NCBI GenBank assembly: GCA_900546915.1
Contig: UREY01000002.1
Location: 78,072 to 142,071, forward strand
DNA from: an uncultured Eubacteriales bacterium
Lineage (GTDB): Bacteria; Bacillota; Clostridia; Oscillospirales; Oscillospiraceae
Length of the DNA: 64,000 nt
Reading direction: 5' to 3'
How positions within the stretch are numbered: the stretch's first letter is position 1; every line of letters begins with the position of its first letter. Positions 15,497-25,378 of the stretch are shown here, in pieces. The translations under genes were made by a program, and so were the position numbers. Below the pieces are notes generated by a model. The model saw only the letters and a list, made by a program, of their open reading frames with translations, was not told where the DNA came from and did not search any database.

Positions 15497-16030
15497 ATGA
15501 TGTCCAAACACACAAAAAATCTGGTTTACGGCGGCGTTCTGGCGGCGCTGTACGTCGCGCTCACCTATGCACAAAACCTGCTCTGGCCCGGCTCCACCAC
15601 CATGGCCATTCAGATGCGGCTGTCGGAGGCCCTGTGCATTTTTGCCTTCTTTACCCCGGCCGCCATTCCGGGCCTCACACTGGGATGTCTGTTATACAAC
15701 GTCAGCTGGGCCCAGGCGCTGCCTCTGGACTGGCTGGTAGGAAGCCTGGCCACACTGCTGGCCACCGCCTGTATGTGGGCGCTCCGGAAGGTACGGATCA
15801 AAAAATGCCCCTTCCTGGGCCTTTTGATGCCCGCTGTCTGGAACGCGCCCCTGGTGGGCTGGGAATTGGCTGCCTACCTGGGAGAGGGCGGCTTCACCTG
15901 GCCGGTGTTCGGGCTAAATGCATTGTATGTCTTCTTGGGAGAAGCGATCGTCCTTCTGGTCCTGGGTACAATTTTGTATTATGCCCTCACGGCGCGAAAG
16001 CTGGATCAGCGCCTCTTTTCCCCATCATAA
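15497..16030 (+). CDS. queT: QueT-family queuosine-precursor transporter
   Basis: The substrate-binding membrane component of an energy-coupling-factor transporter for a queuosine precursor (preQ0/preQ1). The 177 residues give about five hydrophobic segments. The family N-terminus (LVYGGVLAALYVALTYAQN) and IQMRLSEALCIFAFFTPAAIPGL are clearly seen. GGGAGG lies six bases before ATG 15497 and nine before ATG 15500; either could be used. The ECF energising module is not in this window. Regulation by the structured leader is likely. Confidence 0.88.
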   Translation: MMSKHTKNLVYGGVLAALYVALTYAQNLLWPGSTTMAIQMRLSEALCIFAFFTPAAIPGLTLGCLLYNVSWAQALPLDWLVGSLATLLATACMWALRKVRIKKCPFLGLLMPAVWNAPLVGWELAAYLGEGGFTWPVFGLNALYVFLGEAIVLLVLGTILYYALTARKLDQRLFSPS

Positions 16031-16035
16031 TAGCA

Positions 16036-16077
16036 AAAACGCGGCAGCCGGTTCACAGAACCGCTGCCGCAAATTTT
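16036..16077 (+). terminator. Probable terminator after queT
   Basis: GCGGCAG-C-CGGTT pairs with AACCG-CTGCCGC around CACAG, one bulged C, followed by AAATTTT. The T run is short, so termination may be weak. Confidence 0.6.
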
Positions 16078-16224
16078 ATGAGCAAGACACCCAGGTCCAG
16101 TATCAGTCGATACCGCTTCCGGCGGAGCTGGGCGGAGACAGAAGACGCGCCCAGCTAATACCGGCAGACCTGCTGCACCTGGCCCGGTGTCAGTGGACAA
16201 TACAGGTGGGAAGCTCATTGACCC

Positions 16225-16932
16225 TCACGGAAGGGCCTCCAAAAAGCGCAGCAGCTCTGCAAAGCTGCCCCTGGGACAATGGGGCGGCGTTCCCCGGCTG
16301 ATGAGGCAGTCCGTCACTAGGAACGTGTCCAGTCCGGCGGCAGACGCCGCTTCCACGTCTTCCTGCACATCATTGCCGATCATGAGGCAGCGTTCTGCAT
16401 CCAGATGCAGACGGTTTAAAATCTCCCGGTAATATCCGGGATTGGGCTTACAGGTGCTGGAATTTTCATAGTCCGTCACCAGGTCAAAATCCTCCGGCGA
16501 CAGCCCCACCCAGTTTAATCGGGTCCGTACCCCTGCCGGGGGAAACAGGGGATTGGTCGCCAGAACTACGGTACCGGCCTTGGCCCGGGCCAGGGCAACT
16601 GCCCGAGGCGCCTGGGGATTGGGCTCCGTGTAAATCTGGGCCCGGCGGAACTCCCCGGCGTAAAACGCGTCAAAAACCGGAATATGATCATAGACCTGCT
16701 TCCCAAACGCCTGAGCGAAGCGCTCCCAAAACACATCCCGGTTGGAGCGGACGCCTTGATTTTTTACCATGGCCCCTACCCCTTGCCACAGCGCGGAAAC
16801 CAGGGCCTTTTCCTCATACCCATAGGGCGCCGCCGTCTGAGCCAGAAGGTGGAAATACCCCTGGGTAAACCGGTCGTTATCCATAGGCAGCAGCGTACCG
16901 TCTAAATCAAAGAAAATTGCCTGATACTTCAT
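16225..16932 (-). CDS. HAD-family hydrolase
   Basis: A haloacid-dehalogenase-superfamily phosphatase of about 235 residues. Motif I is FFDLDGTLLP at the N-terminus (nucleophile and acid Asp). Motif II is VVLATNPLF, the motif III Lys lies around TCKPNPGYY, and motif IV is MIGNDVQEDVEAA. An insertion after motif I indicates a C1-type helical cap. The substrate cannot be told from sequence; YjjG-like nucleotidase or phosphoglycolate-like activity are possibilities. The ATG at 16932 follows GGAGG by five bases. It is probably cotranscribed with rnhA, 23 bp upstream. Confidence 0.85.
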   Translation of the reverse strand: MKYQAIFFDLDGTLLPMDNDRFTQGYFHLLAQTAAPYGYEEKALVSALWQGVGAMVKNQGVRSNRDVFWERFAQAFGKQVYDHIPVFDAFYAGEFRRAQIYTEPNPQAPRAVALARAKAGTVVLATNPLFPPAGVRTRLNWVGLSPEDFDLVTDYENSSTCKPNPGYYREILNRLHLDAERCLMIGNDVQEDVEAASAAGLDTFLVTDCLISRGTPPHCPRGSFAELLRFLEALP

Positions 16933-16955
16933 AAACGCCTCCAAAGAAAAACCGG

Positions 16956-17396
16956 TTAAGCTTTATATTTCTGGGACTCTGCCACGGCCATCTGGTCACA
17001 TCGGTTGTTCTTAGGGTTCGTGCTGTGGCCCTTGACCCAGTGACAACGGACCCGGTGGCATTGGAGCAGCGGCAGAAGCTCCTCCCATAGGTCCACATTG
17101 AGCGCCGGTTTCTTATCGGACTTGATCCAGCCGCGTTTTTTCCAGCCCCAGACCCATCCCTTTTCCAGCGCGTCAACCACATACTTGGAATCGGAGTACA
17201 GCTCGACTGCACAGGGCTCCTTCAGCTGCCGCAACGCTTGTATCACCGCAGTGAGCTCCATTCGGTTGTTGGTCGTCTCCGGAGCGCCGCCGGAGAGTTC
17301 CCGCTCATGCCCCTGATATTCCAAAATCGCCCCCCAGCCGCCGGGGCCCGGGTTCCCGGAGCAAGCTCCATCGGTATAGACCGTGACCATTTTCAA
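16956..17396 (-). CDS. rnhA: Ribonuclease HI
   Basis: Degrades RNA in RNA-DNA hybrids such as Okazaki primers and R-loops. The 146 residues contain the catalytic series YTDGACSGNPGPGGW (first Asp), NRMELTAVIQAL (Glu), LYSDSKYVVDAL (Asp) and a C-terminal NNRCDQMA (Asp). A TTG at 17396 sits seven bases after GGGGG and overlaps the upstream gene stop as TTGA, suggesting coupling. The ATG at 17390 is the alternative but is badly spaced. Confidence 0.95.
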   Translation of the reverse strand: MKMVTVYTDGACSGNPGPGGWGAILEYQGHERELSGGAPETTNNRMELTAVIQALRQLKEPCAVELYSDSKYVVDALEKGWVWGWKKRGWIKSDKKPALNVDLWEELLPLLQCHRVRCHWVKGHSTNPKNNRCDQMAVAESQKYKA

Positions 17397-18205
17397 GTGG
17401 ATTCCCCCTCGGAGGCCGGCGGGTCCGTTTCCTCAAAGCCGCCCCCCAGCTTCCGGCGGCGGTGTATAGGCTTCTCTAAAGAGCATACCCCGGTGAACTG
17501 CCACAGAGCCATGGCGGCAAAGAACAGCCGATCCGTCCATCCTGCGTCTGCCAAGGAAACGCAGCTGAAATACACAGCCGCCATGGAGCAAAAAATAGAC
17601 GCCCGGCGGCGCCCCCTGCCCAGGGGAAATCCTGCCAGCTGGTATGCCGCCAGCATCGCGAAGACACAGGCCAAAAGCTCAAAGCAGTAATCGCCCAGGA
17701 GCGGGTCCTTGCTCCAGTCCCGGAAGCGGCAGATGAGCAATGCCGCCAGGTACAGACATACCAGCATCCCCGCCGGCGCCGATGCCCGGCCGGAAACACG
17801 CAGATATCCCTGGAACGCCAAGGCAAAAGCGGCGCCCACACCCAAAACATAGACCACAATGGAAAACAGATCCGTGTGATTCAGCAAATTCACAATGGAG
17901 TAGACAAACAGCCCTGCCGCCGACAGGACCGCACACACGGCCGGAATCTTGGCGGCCTTAAAATTTTCCTCCAAGCCGGAGCGCTTTCCCATGCCCAGGC
18001 ACAGAACGGCCAGTCCTATCAGCACCAGGCCGGACAAAACCCACAAAGAGACATAGGGCCAGCTGCCTGTAATCTGTACGCCCTGGCTATCGTATCCCAC
18101 TGCCAGCATTTGCAAACGCAAAAAGAAGCCCGCCAGGCCTCCCACCAACACGAACACAGGGATGGGAAGCGGGCCAATTTTTTGATCCTTCATGTTATCA
18201 TCCAT
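17393..18205 (-). CDS. Multi-pass membrane protein, unknown function
   Basis: About 270 residues with seven or so hydrophobic segments, starting with PVFVLVGGLAGFFL and including VSLWVLSGLVLIGLAVLCLG and FSIVVYVLGVGAAFALAF. The cytoplasmic C-terminus is rich in Arg, Pro and acidic residues. No motif suggests a substrate or catalytic role. The start may be the ATG at 18205 or the one at 18193. It is followed by rnhA with a four-base overlap and is divergent from the membrane gene at 18362. Confidence 0.75.
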   Translation of the reverse strand: MDDNMKDQKIGPLPIPVFVLVGGLAGFFLRLQMLAVGYDSQGVQITGSWPYVSLWVLSGLVLIGLAVLCLGMGKRSGLEENFKAAKIPAVCAVLSAAGLFVYSIVNLLNHTDLFSIVVYVLGVGAAFALAFQGYLRVSGRASAPAGMLVCLYLAALLICRFRDWSKDPLLGDYCFELLACVFAMLAAYQLAGFPLGRGRRRASIFCSMAAVYFSCVSLADAGWTDRLFFAAMALWQFTGVCSLEKPIHRRRKLGGGFEETDPPASEGEST

Positions 18206-18361
18206 CCTTTTCTCGCCATTCAGCAAGCACAATCTTTCTCACATACAAGAAACAGAGCTATTATAGCACACCATCGGCAGAAAGGGAACGGATGCCGGAA
18301 ATTTTTTCTCCGCCTCTTGTATTTCTGTCTCCGGTGGTATATCCTGTGAAAAAAGGAGTTG

Positions 18362-18820
18362 ATGCAATTGAAAACACCGCGTTTGGTCCTTTCCATTTTG
18401 CAATGGCTGGTTTACGGCATCTGTGTGGCAGACGGCATCTGCATCGTCCGGGACCTGACCTTTTTAGGAAAAATCGGCGGTAATCTCATGACCGGTCTGT
18501 TTTTTGTCATCTTGGCGTTGCGCCTATGGTGTGTCTGGAGGGAAAGAGACCGGCACGGCATGATCCGGCTGCGGAACTACGCGTTGGGCGTACTGTGTCT
18601 GTCCCTGCTTTTCCTCACGGTCTGGCTGCTGCTGTGGAGCAGCAACCGGCTGGTATACGAGGCTGCCCTGTATTTGCTGATCCTTGTATCGGCTCCGCTG
18701 CCCTCTTGTTCCGTTTTGTTCCTGCCTGTGCTGGGCTGGGCCCTTCTCCTGGTCAGCGCGTGGACCGTCAACCGGAAGTGGAAGAGGGAATCCCGTAAAA
18801 AGAGGCCCGAACCGCAATAA
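18362..18820 (+). CDS. Four-helix membrane protein, unknown function
   Basis: About 152 residues with four predicted membrane segments: LVLSILQWLVYGICVA, GLFFVILALRLWCVW, LGVLCLSLLFLTVWLLLW and VLFLPVLGWALLLVSAW. It ends in a basic tail (KWKRESRKKRPEPQ). AAAAGGAG is three bases from the ATG at 18362 and nine from a TTG at 18368, so the start is uncertain. No family is recognised. It lies 80 bp before the RNA methyltransferase gene on the same strand. Confidence 0.65.
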   Translation: MQLKTPRLVLSILQWLVYGICVADGICIVRDLTFLGKIGGNLMTGLFFVILALRLWCVWRERDRHGMIRLRNYALGVLCLSLLFLTVWLLLWSSNRLVYEAALYLLILVSAPLPSCSVLFLPVLGWALLLVSAWTVNRKWKRESRKKRPEPQ

Positions 18821-18900
18821 ACCGTTGCCTTTTGCCGGAGCATTTTGTACAATAAGAACCAATTCGACGCCGTTTCAGACGGCAGACGGGAGCGAAAGAG

Positions 18901-20028
18901 ATGGAAGCAATGACCTTTGTGGTACCATGCCTGTTCGGCCTGGAGGGGCTGGCAGCGGAGGAGCTGCGGCGGCTGGGACTGGAGCAAGTCCTGGCGGAAA
19001 ACGGTAGAGTTTTGTTTCAGGGGGGAGCCGAGGCCATGGCCATGGCCAATCTCTGGCTGCGGACCGGCGAGCGGGTGCTGCTGCGCCTGGCCAGTGGTCC
19101 CGCCCGGACCTTTGAGGAGCTGTTTCAGACCGTCGCCTCGTCTCCTCTGGAACAGGTGATTCCAAAAGACGGCAAATTCCCGGTAAAGGGACATTGCCTG
19201 AACAGCCAACTGCATTCCGTACCGGATTGCCAGGCAATTGTGAAACGGGCAGCCGCTCAGCGGCTGGGTGAGCAATACGGCTTGACCTGGCTTCCTGAGA
19301 CAGGCGCTTTGTATCAGCTCCAGTTTTCCCTGATGCACGACCGGTTCGAGCTGTTTTTGGATACCACCGGTCCCGGACTCCACAAGCGGGGCTACCGGGC
19401 CGTGGGCAACGACGCGCCCCTGCGGGAGACGCTGGCCGCCGGTATGATCCAGTTGACCAAATACCGGGGGCGGGATTTCTTCTGGGACCCCTTCTGCGGT
19501 TCCGGCACCATTCCCATTGAGGCCGCCCTCATTGCCAAAAACCGGGCGCCCGGGCTTAGCCGCCCATTTGCAGCCGAGCAGTTTGCCTGGATCGACCCCT
19601 CCCTCTTTCCCCGGCTTCGCCGGGAGGCCCCCGACCGGGAATACCGGGGAGACTACCGGATTCTCGGTTCCGACCTGGATTCCAAGTGCGTCAGCCTCTC
19701 CATGGCCAACGCCAAAAAGGCCGGCGTCGGCAAGCTGATCGCATTTCAGCAGGCCGATGCGACCAAGGCCCCCCTCCCGGCCCAGGAGGGCCTTCTGGTG
19801 TGCAACCCGCCCTATGGCCAGCGGATGCTGGAGCAGCGCCAGGCGCAGGCATTGATGCAGCAATTGGGCCGTCATCTGAAATTCGCCGACGGCTGGAAAA
19901 CCTGCATCATCTCCTCCGAACCGGAATTTGAGCGCTACTTCGGCCGGCGGGCGGACAAGCGCCGGAAGCTATACAACGGGATGATCCGTTGCGAGTATTA
20001 CATGTACCTGGGAGGCAGGCGGAGATGA
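18901..20028 (+). CDS. THUMP-domain class I SAM-dependent RNA methyltransferase (RlmK/L-type)
   Basis: Predicted N2-guanine methyltransferase of 23S rRNA, related to the RlmL part of E. coli RlmKL and to Bacillus YpsC. The 375-residue protein has an N-terminal ferredoxin-like/THUMP region (about 1-160), then a Rossmann methyltransferase. Its SAM-binding DPFCGSGTIPIEAAL is near residue 200, and the catalytic NPPYGQRMLE is near residue 303. The target base cannot be fixed from sequence. The stop overlaps the start of the lipid-kinase gene as ATGA, so the two are translationally coupled. Confidence 0.9.
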   Translation: MEAMTFVVPCLFGLEGLAAEELRRLGLEQVLAENGRVLFQGGAEAMAMANLWLRTGERVLLRLASGPARTFEELFQTVASSPLEQVIPKDGKFPVKGHCLNSQLHSVPDCQAIVKRAAAQRLGEQYGLTWLPETGALYQLQFSLMHDRFELFLDTTGPGLHKRGYRAVGNDAPLRETLAAGMIQLTKYRGRDFFWDPFCGSGTIPIEAALIAKNRAPGLSRPFAAEQFAWIDPSLFPRLRREAPDREYRGDYRILGSDLDSKCVSLSMANAKKAGVGKLIAFQQADATKAPLPAQEGLLVCNPPYGQRMLEQRQAQALMQQLGRHLKFADGWKTCIISSEPEFERYFGRRADKRRKLYNGMIRCEYYMYLGGRRR

Positions 20029-20972
20029 GGCACCTGTTTCTCATAAATCCTGCCGCCGGAAAAAGGGACCGGACCCGGGAATACCAGGCCCGGATTGCAG
20101 CCGCCTGCAGCAACCTGGAATATGAAGTGCTGGTCTCTCAAAAGCCCGGCGATCTCACCGCCTGGTCCAGGCGGGCTGCAGCCTCCGGAGAGGAGCTTCG
20201 CCTCTATGCCTGCGGCGGGGACGGGACGCTCAACGAGGTGGTCAACGGCATCGCCGGGTTTTCCAATGCCGCAGTGACCCATTTTCCCGGCGGCTCTGGA
20301 AACGACTTCATTAAAATTTTCAACGATCCCGCCTTATTTTCAAATCTGCACGCTCTGCTGGACCCTAAGGAGACAGAATTTGATCTGATATCCTGCAATG
20401 CCGACTATGCCATCAACGTCTGTTCCCTGGGCCTGGACGCCCGCATCGGCACGGAAATCGCCCGGTACAAGCGGCTCCCCCTGGTCACGGGAACCGGCGC
20501 GTACGCGCTCTCCGCCCTGGTCAACGTCGTACGGGGTATCCACCGGCCCTACCGCGTCACCTGGGACGGGGAAAGCCTGGACGGGGAGCTCACCATGATT
20601 TTTGCGGGAAACGGACGCTGGTACGGAGGCGGCTTCCACCCGGTTCCGGAGGCCGACCCCTGCGACGGCCTGCTGGACGTGCTGCTGGTGCAGCCGGTCT
20701 CCCGTCTCCAGGTGGCCGCCATCATCGGGAAATACAAGCGGGGCCGGTATGCCGACTACCCGGAGCTCATTCGCCATATCCGCACCAAATCCCTGGAGAT
20801 ACAATGTCCCACACCGTCTGCAGTCAATTTGGACGGTGAGCTTCGCATGGCGCAGCAGATTCGGATTCAAGTGGCCAAAGAGCGTATCCGCTTTTTCTAC
20901 CCCAAAGCCCTCACCTGGAATCTCCTGCCGGACGGCTGTGCGGCCGTCCCATCCGGAGAAGCAGGACTCTGA
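20025..20972 (+). CDS. Diacylglycerol/lipid kinase-family protein
   Basis: A 315-residue member of the DAGK catalytic family (YegS/DgkB/BmrU type), which phosphorylates lipids such as diacylglycerol at the membrane face. The N-terminal LINPAAGKRDR, the nucleotide-binding GGDGTLNEVVNGI near residue 64 and FPGGSGNDFIKIF are diagnostic. The C-terminal domain includes VLLVQPVSRLQ and VNLDGEL. The ATG at 20025 lies in the ATGA overlap with the methyltransferase gene, nine bases after GGAGG. The actual lipid substrate is unknown. Confidence 0.9.
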   Translation: MRHLFLINPAAGKRDRTREYQARIAAACSNLEYEVLVSQKPGDLTAWSRRAAASGEELRLYACGGDGTLNEVVNGIAGFSNAAVTHFPGGSGNDFIKIFNDPALFSNLHALLDPKETEFDLISCNADYAINVCSLGLDARIGTEIARYKRLPLVTGTGAYALSALVNVVRGIHRPYRVTWDGESLDGELTMIFAGNGRWYGGGFHPVPEADPCDGLLDVLLVQPVSRLQVAAIIGKYKRGRYADYPELIRHIRTKSLEIQCPTPSAVNLDGELRMAQQIRIQVAKERIRFFYPKALTWNLLPDGCAAVPSGEAGL

Positions 20973-20996
20973 CCGGCGGAGGCCTCCGCCGGTTTT
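20972..20996 (+). terminator. Intrinsic terminator after the lipid kinase
   Basis: A perfect palindrome ACCGGCGGA/GGCCTCCGCCGGT followed by a four-T run immediately after the stop codon. Confidence 0.75.
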
Positions 20997-21108
20997 GTCA
21001 TGGGAGGATTTTCCGGCTGTGCACGTATTGTCCACACCCGGAGCGGGGATACTAGGAAGACCGTGCCATTGTTCATAAAATTTTAACGGAAAAACATGGA
21101 ATTTCCTC

Positions 21109-21137
21109 TTGCATTTTGCTTACGGTTGCGCTATGAT
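21109..21137 (+). promoter_or_regulatory. Predicted groESL promoter
   Basis: TTGCAT (21109-21114), 17 bp and TATGAT (21132-21137). The CIRCE operator starts eight bases downstream, covering the transcription start. Confidence 0.75.
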
Positions 21138-21144
21138 ATGGGCG

Positions 21145-21171
21145 TTAGCACTCAAGAGAAAAGAGTGCTAA
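21145..21171. promoter_or_regulatory. CIRCE operator (HrcA binding site)
   Basis: TTAGCACTC-N9-GAGTGCTAA is an exact match to the CIRCE consensus. It implies HrcA-mediated heat-shock repression of groESL; hrcA itself is not in this window. Confidence 0.97.
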
Positions 21172-21245
21172 CCCGACAAATTCTGTATACCGCCGCGGCG
21201 GGGTTCCGCCCTGCCGCAATTCAATACTTTTGGAGGTAATCAATT

Positions 21246-23170
<1,925 letters not shown>

Positions 23171-23192
23171 TCTCTCTTTTGCAGTGCTTTTT

Positions 23193-23226
23193 CCCCGCCG
23201 GAGCTTTCGCTCCGGCGGGCCTTTTT
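23193..23226 (+). terminator. Intrinsic terminator after groEL
   Basis: CCCGCCGGAGC-TTTC-GCTCCGGCGGG followed by CCTTTTT. Confidence 0.93.
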
Positions 23227-23251
23227 GAGCCTGCCGACAGACACCCAACTA

Positions 23252-23290
23252 AACTAAAATGTACCCCTGTGTGCTCGCACACAGGGGTAC
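23252..23290 (-). terminator. Terminator of the rpiB operon (perfect 14-bp stem)
   Basis: GTACCCCTGTGTGC and GCACACAGGGGTAC are perfectly complementary (23261-23290). On the minus strand the stem is followed by ATTTTAGTTT, so it ends the minus-strand SDR-rpiB transcript and also insulates it from groEL. Confidence 0.8.
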
Positions 23291-23321
23291 AGGATTTTAT
23301 CGGGATTATATGGGATTTGCA

Positions 23322-23756
23322 CTATTCCAAATCCATCAATTTATGAACACGGCGGGCGTGGCGGCCGCCTTCAAACTCCGTCGTAAGCCAGACATCCACC
23401 AGCTCCAGCGCCAGCTTTTCCCCCACCACGCCGGCGCCTAAGGCCATCATATTGGTGTCATTGTGCTGCCGAGTGAGGCGGGCGCTCATCAGATCGGACA
23501 ACAGCGCGCAACGAATTCCCCGAACCTTATTGGCCGCAATGCATACGCCAATTCCCGTCGTGCAGATGACAATGCCCCGATCGCAAGCGCCCCGGGCCAC
23601 CGCTTGCGCCGCAGGCGCTGCAAAATCGGGATAGTCGCAGCTCTCCTGGGAATCTGTACCGAAGTCCTCCACCTGATGTCCCAATGCCTCCAAATGCTCT
23701 CTCACCGCCCGTTTTAGGGTGAGGCCACCGTGATCACACGCCAGGGAAATTTTCAT
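23322..23756 (-). CDS. rpiB: Ribose-5-phosphate isomerase B
   Basis: Interconverts ribose 5-phosphate and ribulose 5-phosphate in the pentose phosphate pathway. The 144 residues include the N-terminal ACDHGGLTLKRAV and CDYPDFA. The active-site motif GIVICTTGIGVCIAANK (Cys near residue 67) and the RLTRQHNDTNMMALGA block are also present. The ATG at 23756, eight bases after GGAGG, is preferred over an upstream TTG. It lies 23 bp after the SDR gene, which suggests cotranscription. RpiB-family proteins with allose or galactose substrates cannot be excluded. Confidence 0.93.
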   Translation of the reverse strand: MKISLACDHGGLTLKRAVREHLEALGHQVEDFGTDSQESCDYPDFAAPAAQAVARGACDRGIVICTTGIGVCIAANKVRGIRCALLSDLMSARLTRQHNDTNMMALGAGVVGEKLALELVDVWLTTEFEGGRHARRVHKLMDLE

Positions 23757-23779
23757 CTTCAAATCCTCCTGTATTTGTA

Positions 23780-24481
23780 TTACGTGATAACAAATCCGCC
23801 GTTGACCGCCAGAATTTGTCCTGTGATAAAGTCCGCATCCGCCAAATAAATCATGGCGCCCACTACATCCTCCGGTTTCCCATTTCTCCCCAGAGGCGTC
23901 TCCTCCCGTAAAGATTCCAAAATCTCCGGCGCCACCTGGGCAGTCATATCCGTTAAAATGACGCCGGGAGCAATTGCGTTCACCCGAATCCCGGAGGGGC
24001 CCAGCTCCTTGGCCAAAGCCTTGGTCAGCGCCAAAAGCGCTCCCTTGGAAGCCGAGTACGCCACCTCACAGGAGGCCCCTACCTGTCCCCACATACTGGA
24101 CACATTGATGATACAGCCCCGATGCTTTTGCAAAAAAAGATGGGTTGCCGCATTGGCGCATAGGTATGCTCCTTTGACATTCACGTCAAAAATCCGGTCC
24201 CAAACCTCCGGCGGCGTTTGGGCCAAGAGACCATAGTGGCAAATGCCCGCATTGTTGATCAGCACATCCAGCTCTTTCAGTCCGGCAAACGCTTGGGCCA
24301 CAGCGGCAGCCTGGGAAACGTCCACGCAAACGGCAGTCGCTCCCGTCTCCTCTGCAATCCGCCGGGCCGACTCGTGATTTTTCTCATAAAAAAAGGTAAC
24401 CCGGTCTCCCCGGGCAGCAAATGCGCGAACTGCAGCCGCGCCGATTCCCCGGGAGCCGCCGGTGATCAAAACAGATGCCAT
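23780..24481 (-). CDS. Short-chain dehydrogenase/reductase (FabG-like)
   Basis: A 233-residue classical SDR that uses NAD(P)(H). TGGSRGIGAAAV is the dinucleotide-binding glycine motif and NNAGICHYG the structural motif. The catalytic Ser is in NVSSMWGQ and the catalytic Tyr/Lys in YSASKGAL. PGVILTDM follows, and the C-terminus ends NGGFVIT. The best matches by eye are FabG-type 3-oxoacyl-ACP reductases. The linkage is with rpiB rather than a fatty-acid cluster, so the substrate is open. AAGGAG lies ten bases before the ATG. Confidence 0.88.
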   Translation of the reverse strand: MASVLITGGSRGIGAAAVRAFAARGDRVTFFYEKNHESARRIAEETGATAVCVDVSQAAAVAQAFAGLKELDVLINNAGICHYGLLAQTPPEVWDRIFDVNVKGAYLCANAATHLFLQKHRGCIINVSSMWGQVGASCEVAYSASKGALLALTKALAKELGPSGIRVNAIAPGVILTDMTAQVAPEILESLREETPLGRNGKPEDVVGAMIYLADADFITGQILAVNGGFVIT

Positions 24482-24529
24482 AGGCGTCTACTCCTTTTGT
24501 CAGGCTACGCCTCTTTCCAGACGCGATTT

Positions 24530-24560
24530 GAAAAAACAGGGGACCACGTGGGTCCCCTGT
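24530..24560 (-). terminator. Intrinsic terminator after the S1-domain gene
   Basis: ACAGGGGACC and GGTCCCCTGT pair around five bases; on the minus strand a run of six T residues follows. It lies between the S1 gene and the downstream SDR gene. Confidence 0.88.
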
Positions 24561-24574
24561 GCGGTTGTTCCTCA

Positions 24575-25033
24575 TCACCGGCGCCGGTTTTTGGTGCGGT
24601 GATCCGTATACTGCCGCAGGGAGGAAATTTTACTGTCGGACTCAGACATGAACTGCTTCAGCCGCTCTTCAAAAATCTGATCCGAGGATTTGGCTACCGT
24701 AGCCTGTGTGGGCGTAGGCGTACCGGTGCGGGCATTTCCCTGCCGGGCCGCCCGGGGGCGGTCATTTCCACCTCGCTGCCGGCTGGAAACCGCCGGTTTG
24801 GGCTCCAACCGCTTCATGGATAGGTTGATTTTCCCCGCCGGGTCTAAGGCAATGATCATAACCTTAACTTCCTGCCCCTCCGTCAGATACTGACGGATAT
24901 CGCTGACATAGGCATTGGCCACTTCAGAGATATGTACCATGCCTGTCTTATTCTCCGGCAAGGCGATAAACGCGCCGAAGTTGGTGATGCTTTTTACCTT
25001 ACCTTCGATGATGGCTCCAACTGTCAAATCCAT
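24575..25033 (-). CDS. S1 RNA-binding domain protein (YugI/YabR-like)
   Basis: A 152-residue protein with one S1 OB-fold (about residues 4-75: VGAIIEGKVKSITNFGAFI, KTGMVHISEVANAYV and GQEVKVMIIALD). A basic, low-complexity tail rich in Arg, Pro and Thr follows, with a C-terminal helix. The layout matches Bacillus YugI/YabR-type general-stress S1 proteins that associate with RNA or ribosomes. It lies downstream of divIC in the usual yabP-yabQ-divIC-yabR order, which supports the YabR name. The ribosome binding site is rather far from the ATG. Confidence 0.88.
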   Translation of the reverse strand: MDLTVGAIIEGKVKSITNFGAFIALPENKTGMVHISEVANAYVSDIRQYLTEGQEVKVMIIALDPAGKINLSMKRLEPKPAVSSRQRGGNDRPRAARQGNARTGTPTPTQATVAKSSDQIFEERLKQFMSESDSKISSLRQYTDHRTKNRRR

Positions 25034-25087
25034 ACTGTGAAATTAGTCCTCCTCAAAAATACAGACGCTGGCTTCCAGGCCCGCAAT

Positions 25088-25378
25088 TTATTCTCCCACA
25101 TCAGAAAAAATAATTTCCCCATTTCCCACCAGACCCAGCTTATCCCGGGCGATTTTCTTTACGCTTTCGTCGGAATCCAGTCCCTCGATGTCGGCCTGAA
25201 GGCTCTGATTTTCCTGCTGCAGCGCGGATGCCTGATTGACCAACTCCTGGTACTGCTCCTGATTGGTCCGGATTTGATTCCGCTGAGATACCAGGATAAC
25301 AGTAGCGGATACCACCACCAACAGAACGACCACCTTGGTCAGCAGGGAAGATCTGCGGAATTTCACGGGTAATTTCAT
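25088..25378 (-). CDS. divIC: Septum-formation initiator DivIC/FtsB
   Basis: A bitopic division protein that acts with FtsL and DivIB in the divisome. The 96 residues have a short basic N-terminus, one membrane segment (LLTKVVVLLVVVSATVILV), then a coiled coil (NQEQYQELVNQASALQQENQ). The conserved C-terminal VKKIARDKLGLV is also seen. GGAGGG lies eight bases before the ATG at 25378. The first 239 bp overlap the open end of the yabQ frame. It sits in the classic sporulation/division cluster yabP-yabQ-divIC-yabR. Confidence 0.93.
   Translation of the reverse strand: MKLPVKFRRSSLLTKVVVLLVVVSATVILVSQRNQIRTNQEQYQELVNQASALQQENQSLQADIEGLDSDESVKKIARDKLGLVGNGEIIFSDVGE

Noticed and set aside
16006-16218. 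70-residue minus-strand reading frame with two STDTGPG copies
   Set aside because: Overlaps the queT terminator and end of queT; no convincing ribosome binding site. Reported only as a repeat observation.
24536-24560. CACGTG-containing palindrome as parS
   Set aside because: Flanks are GC-rich and the element has the stem and T run of an intrinsic terminator.
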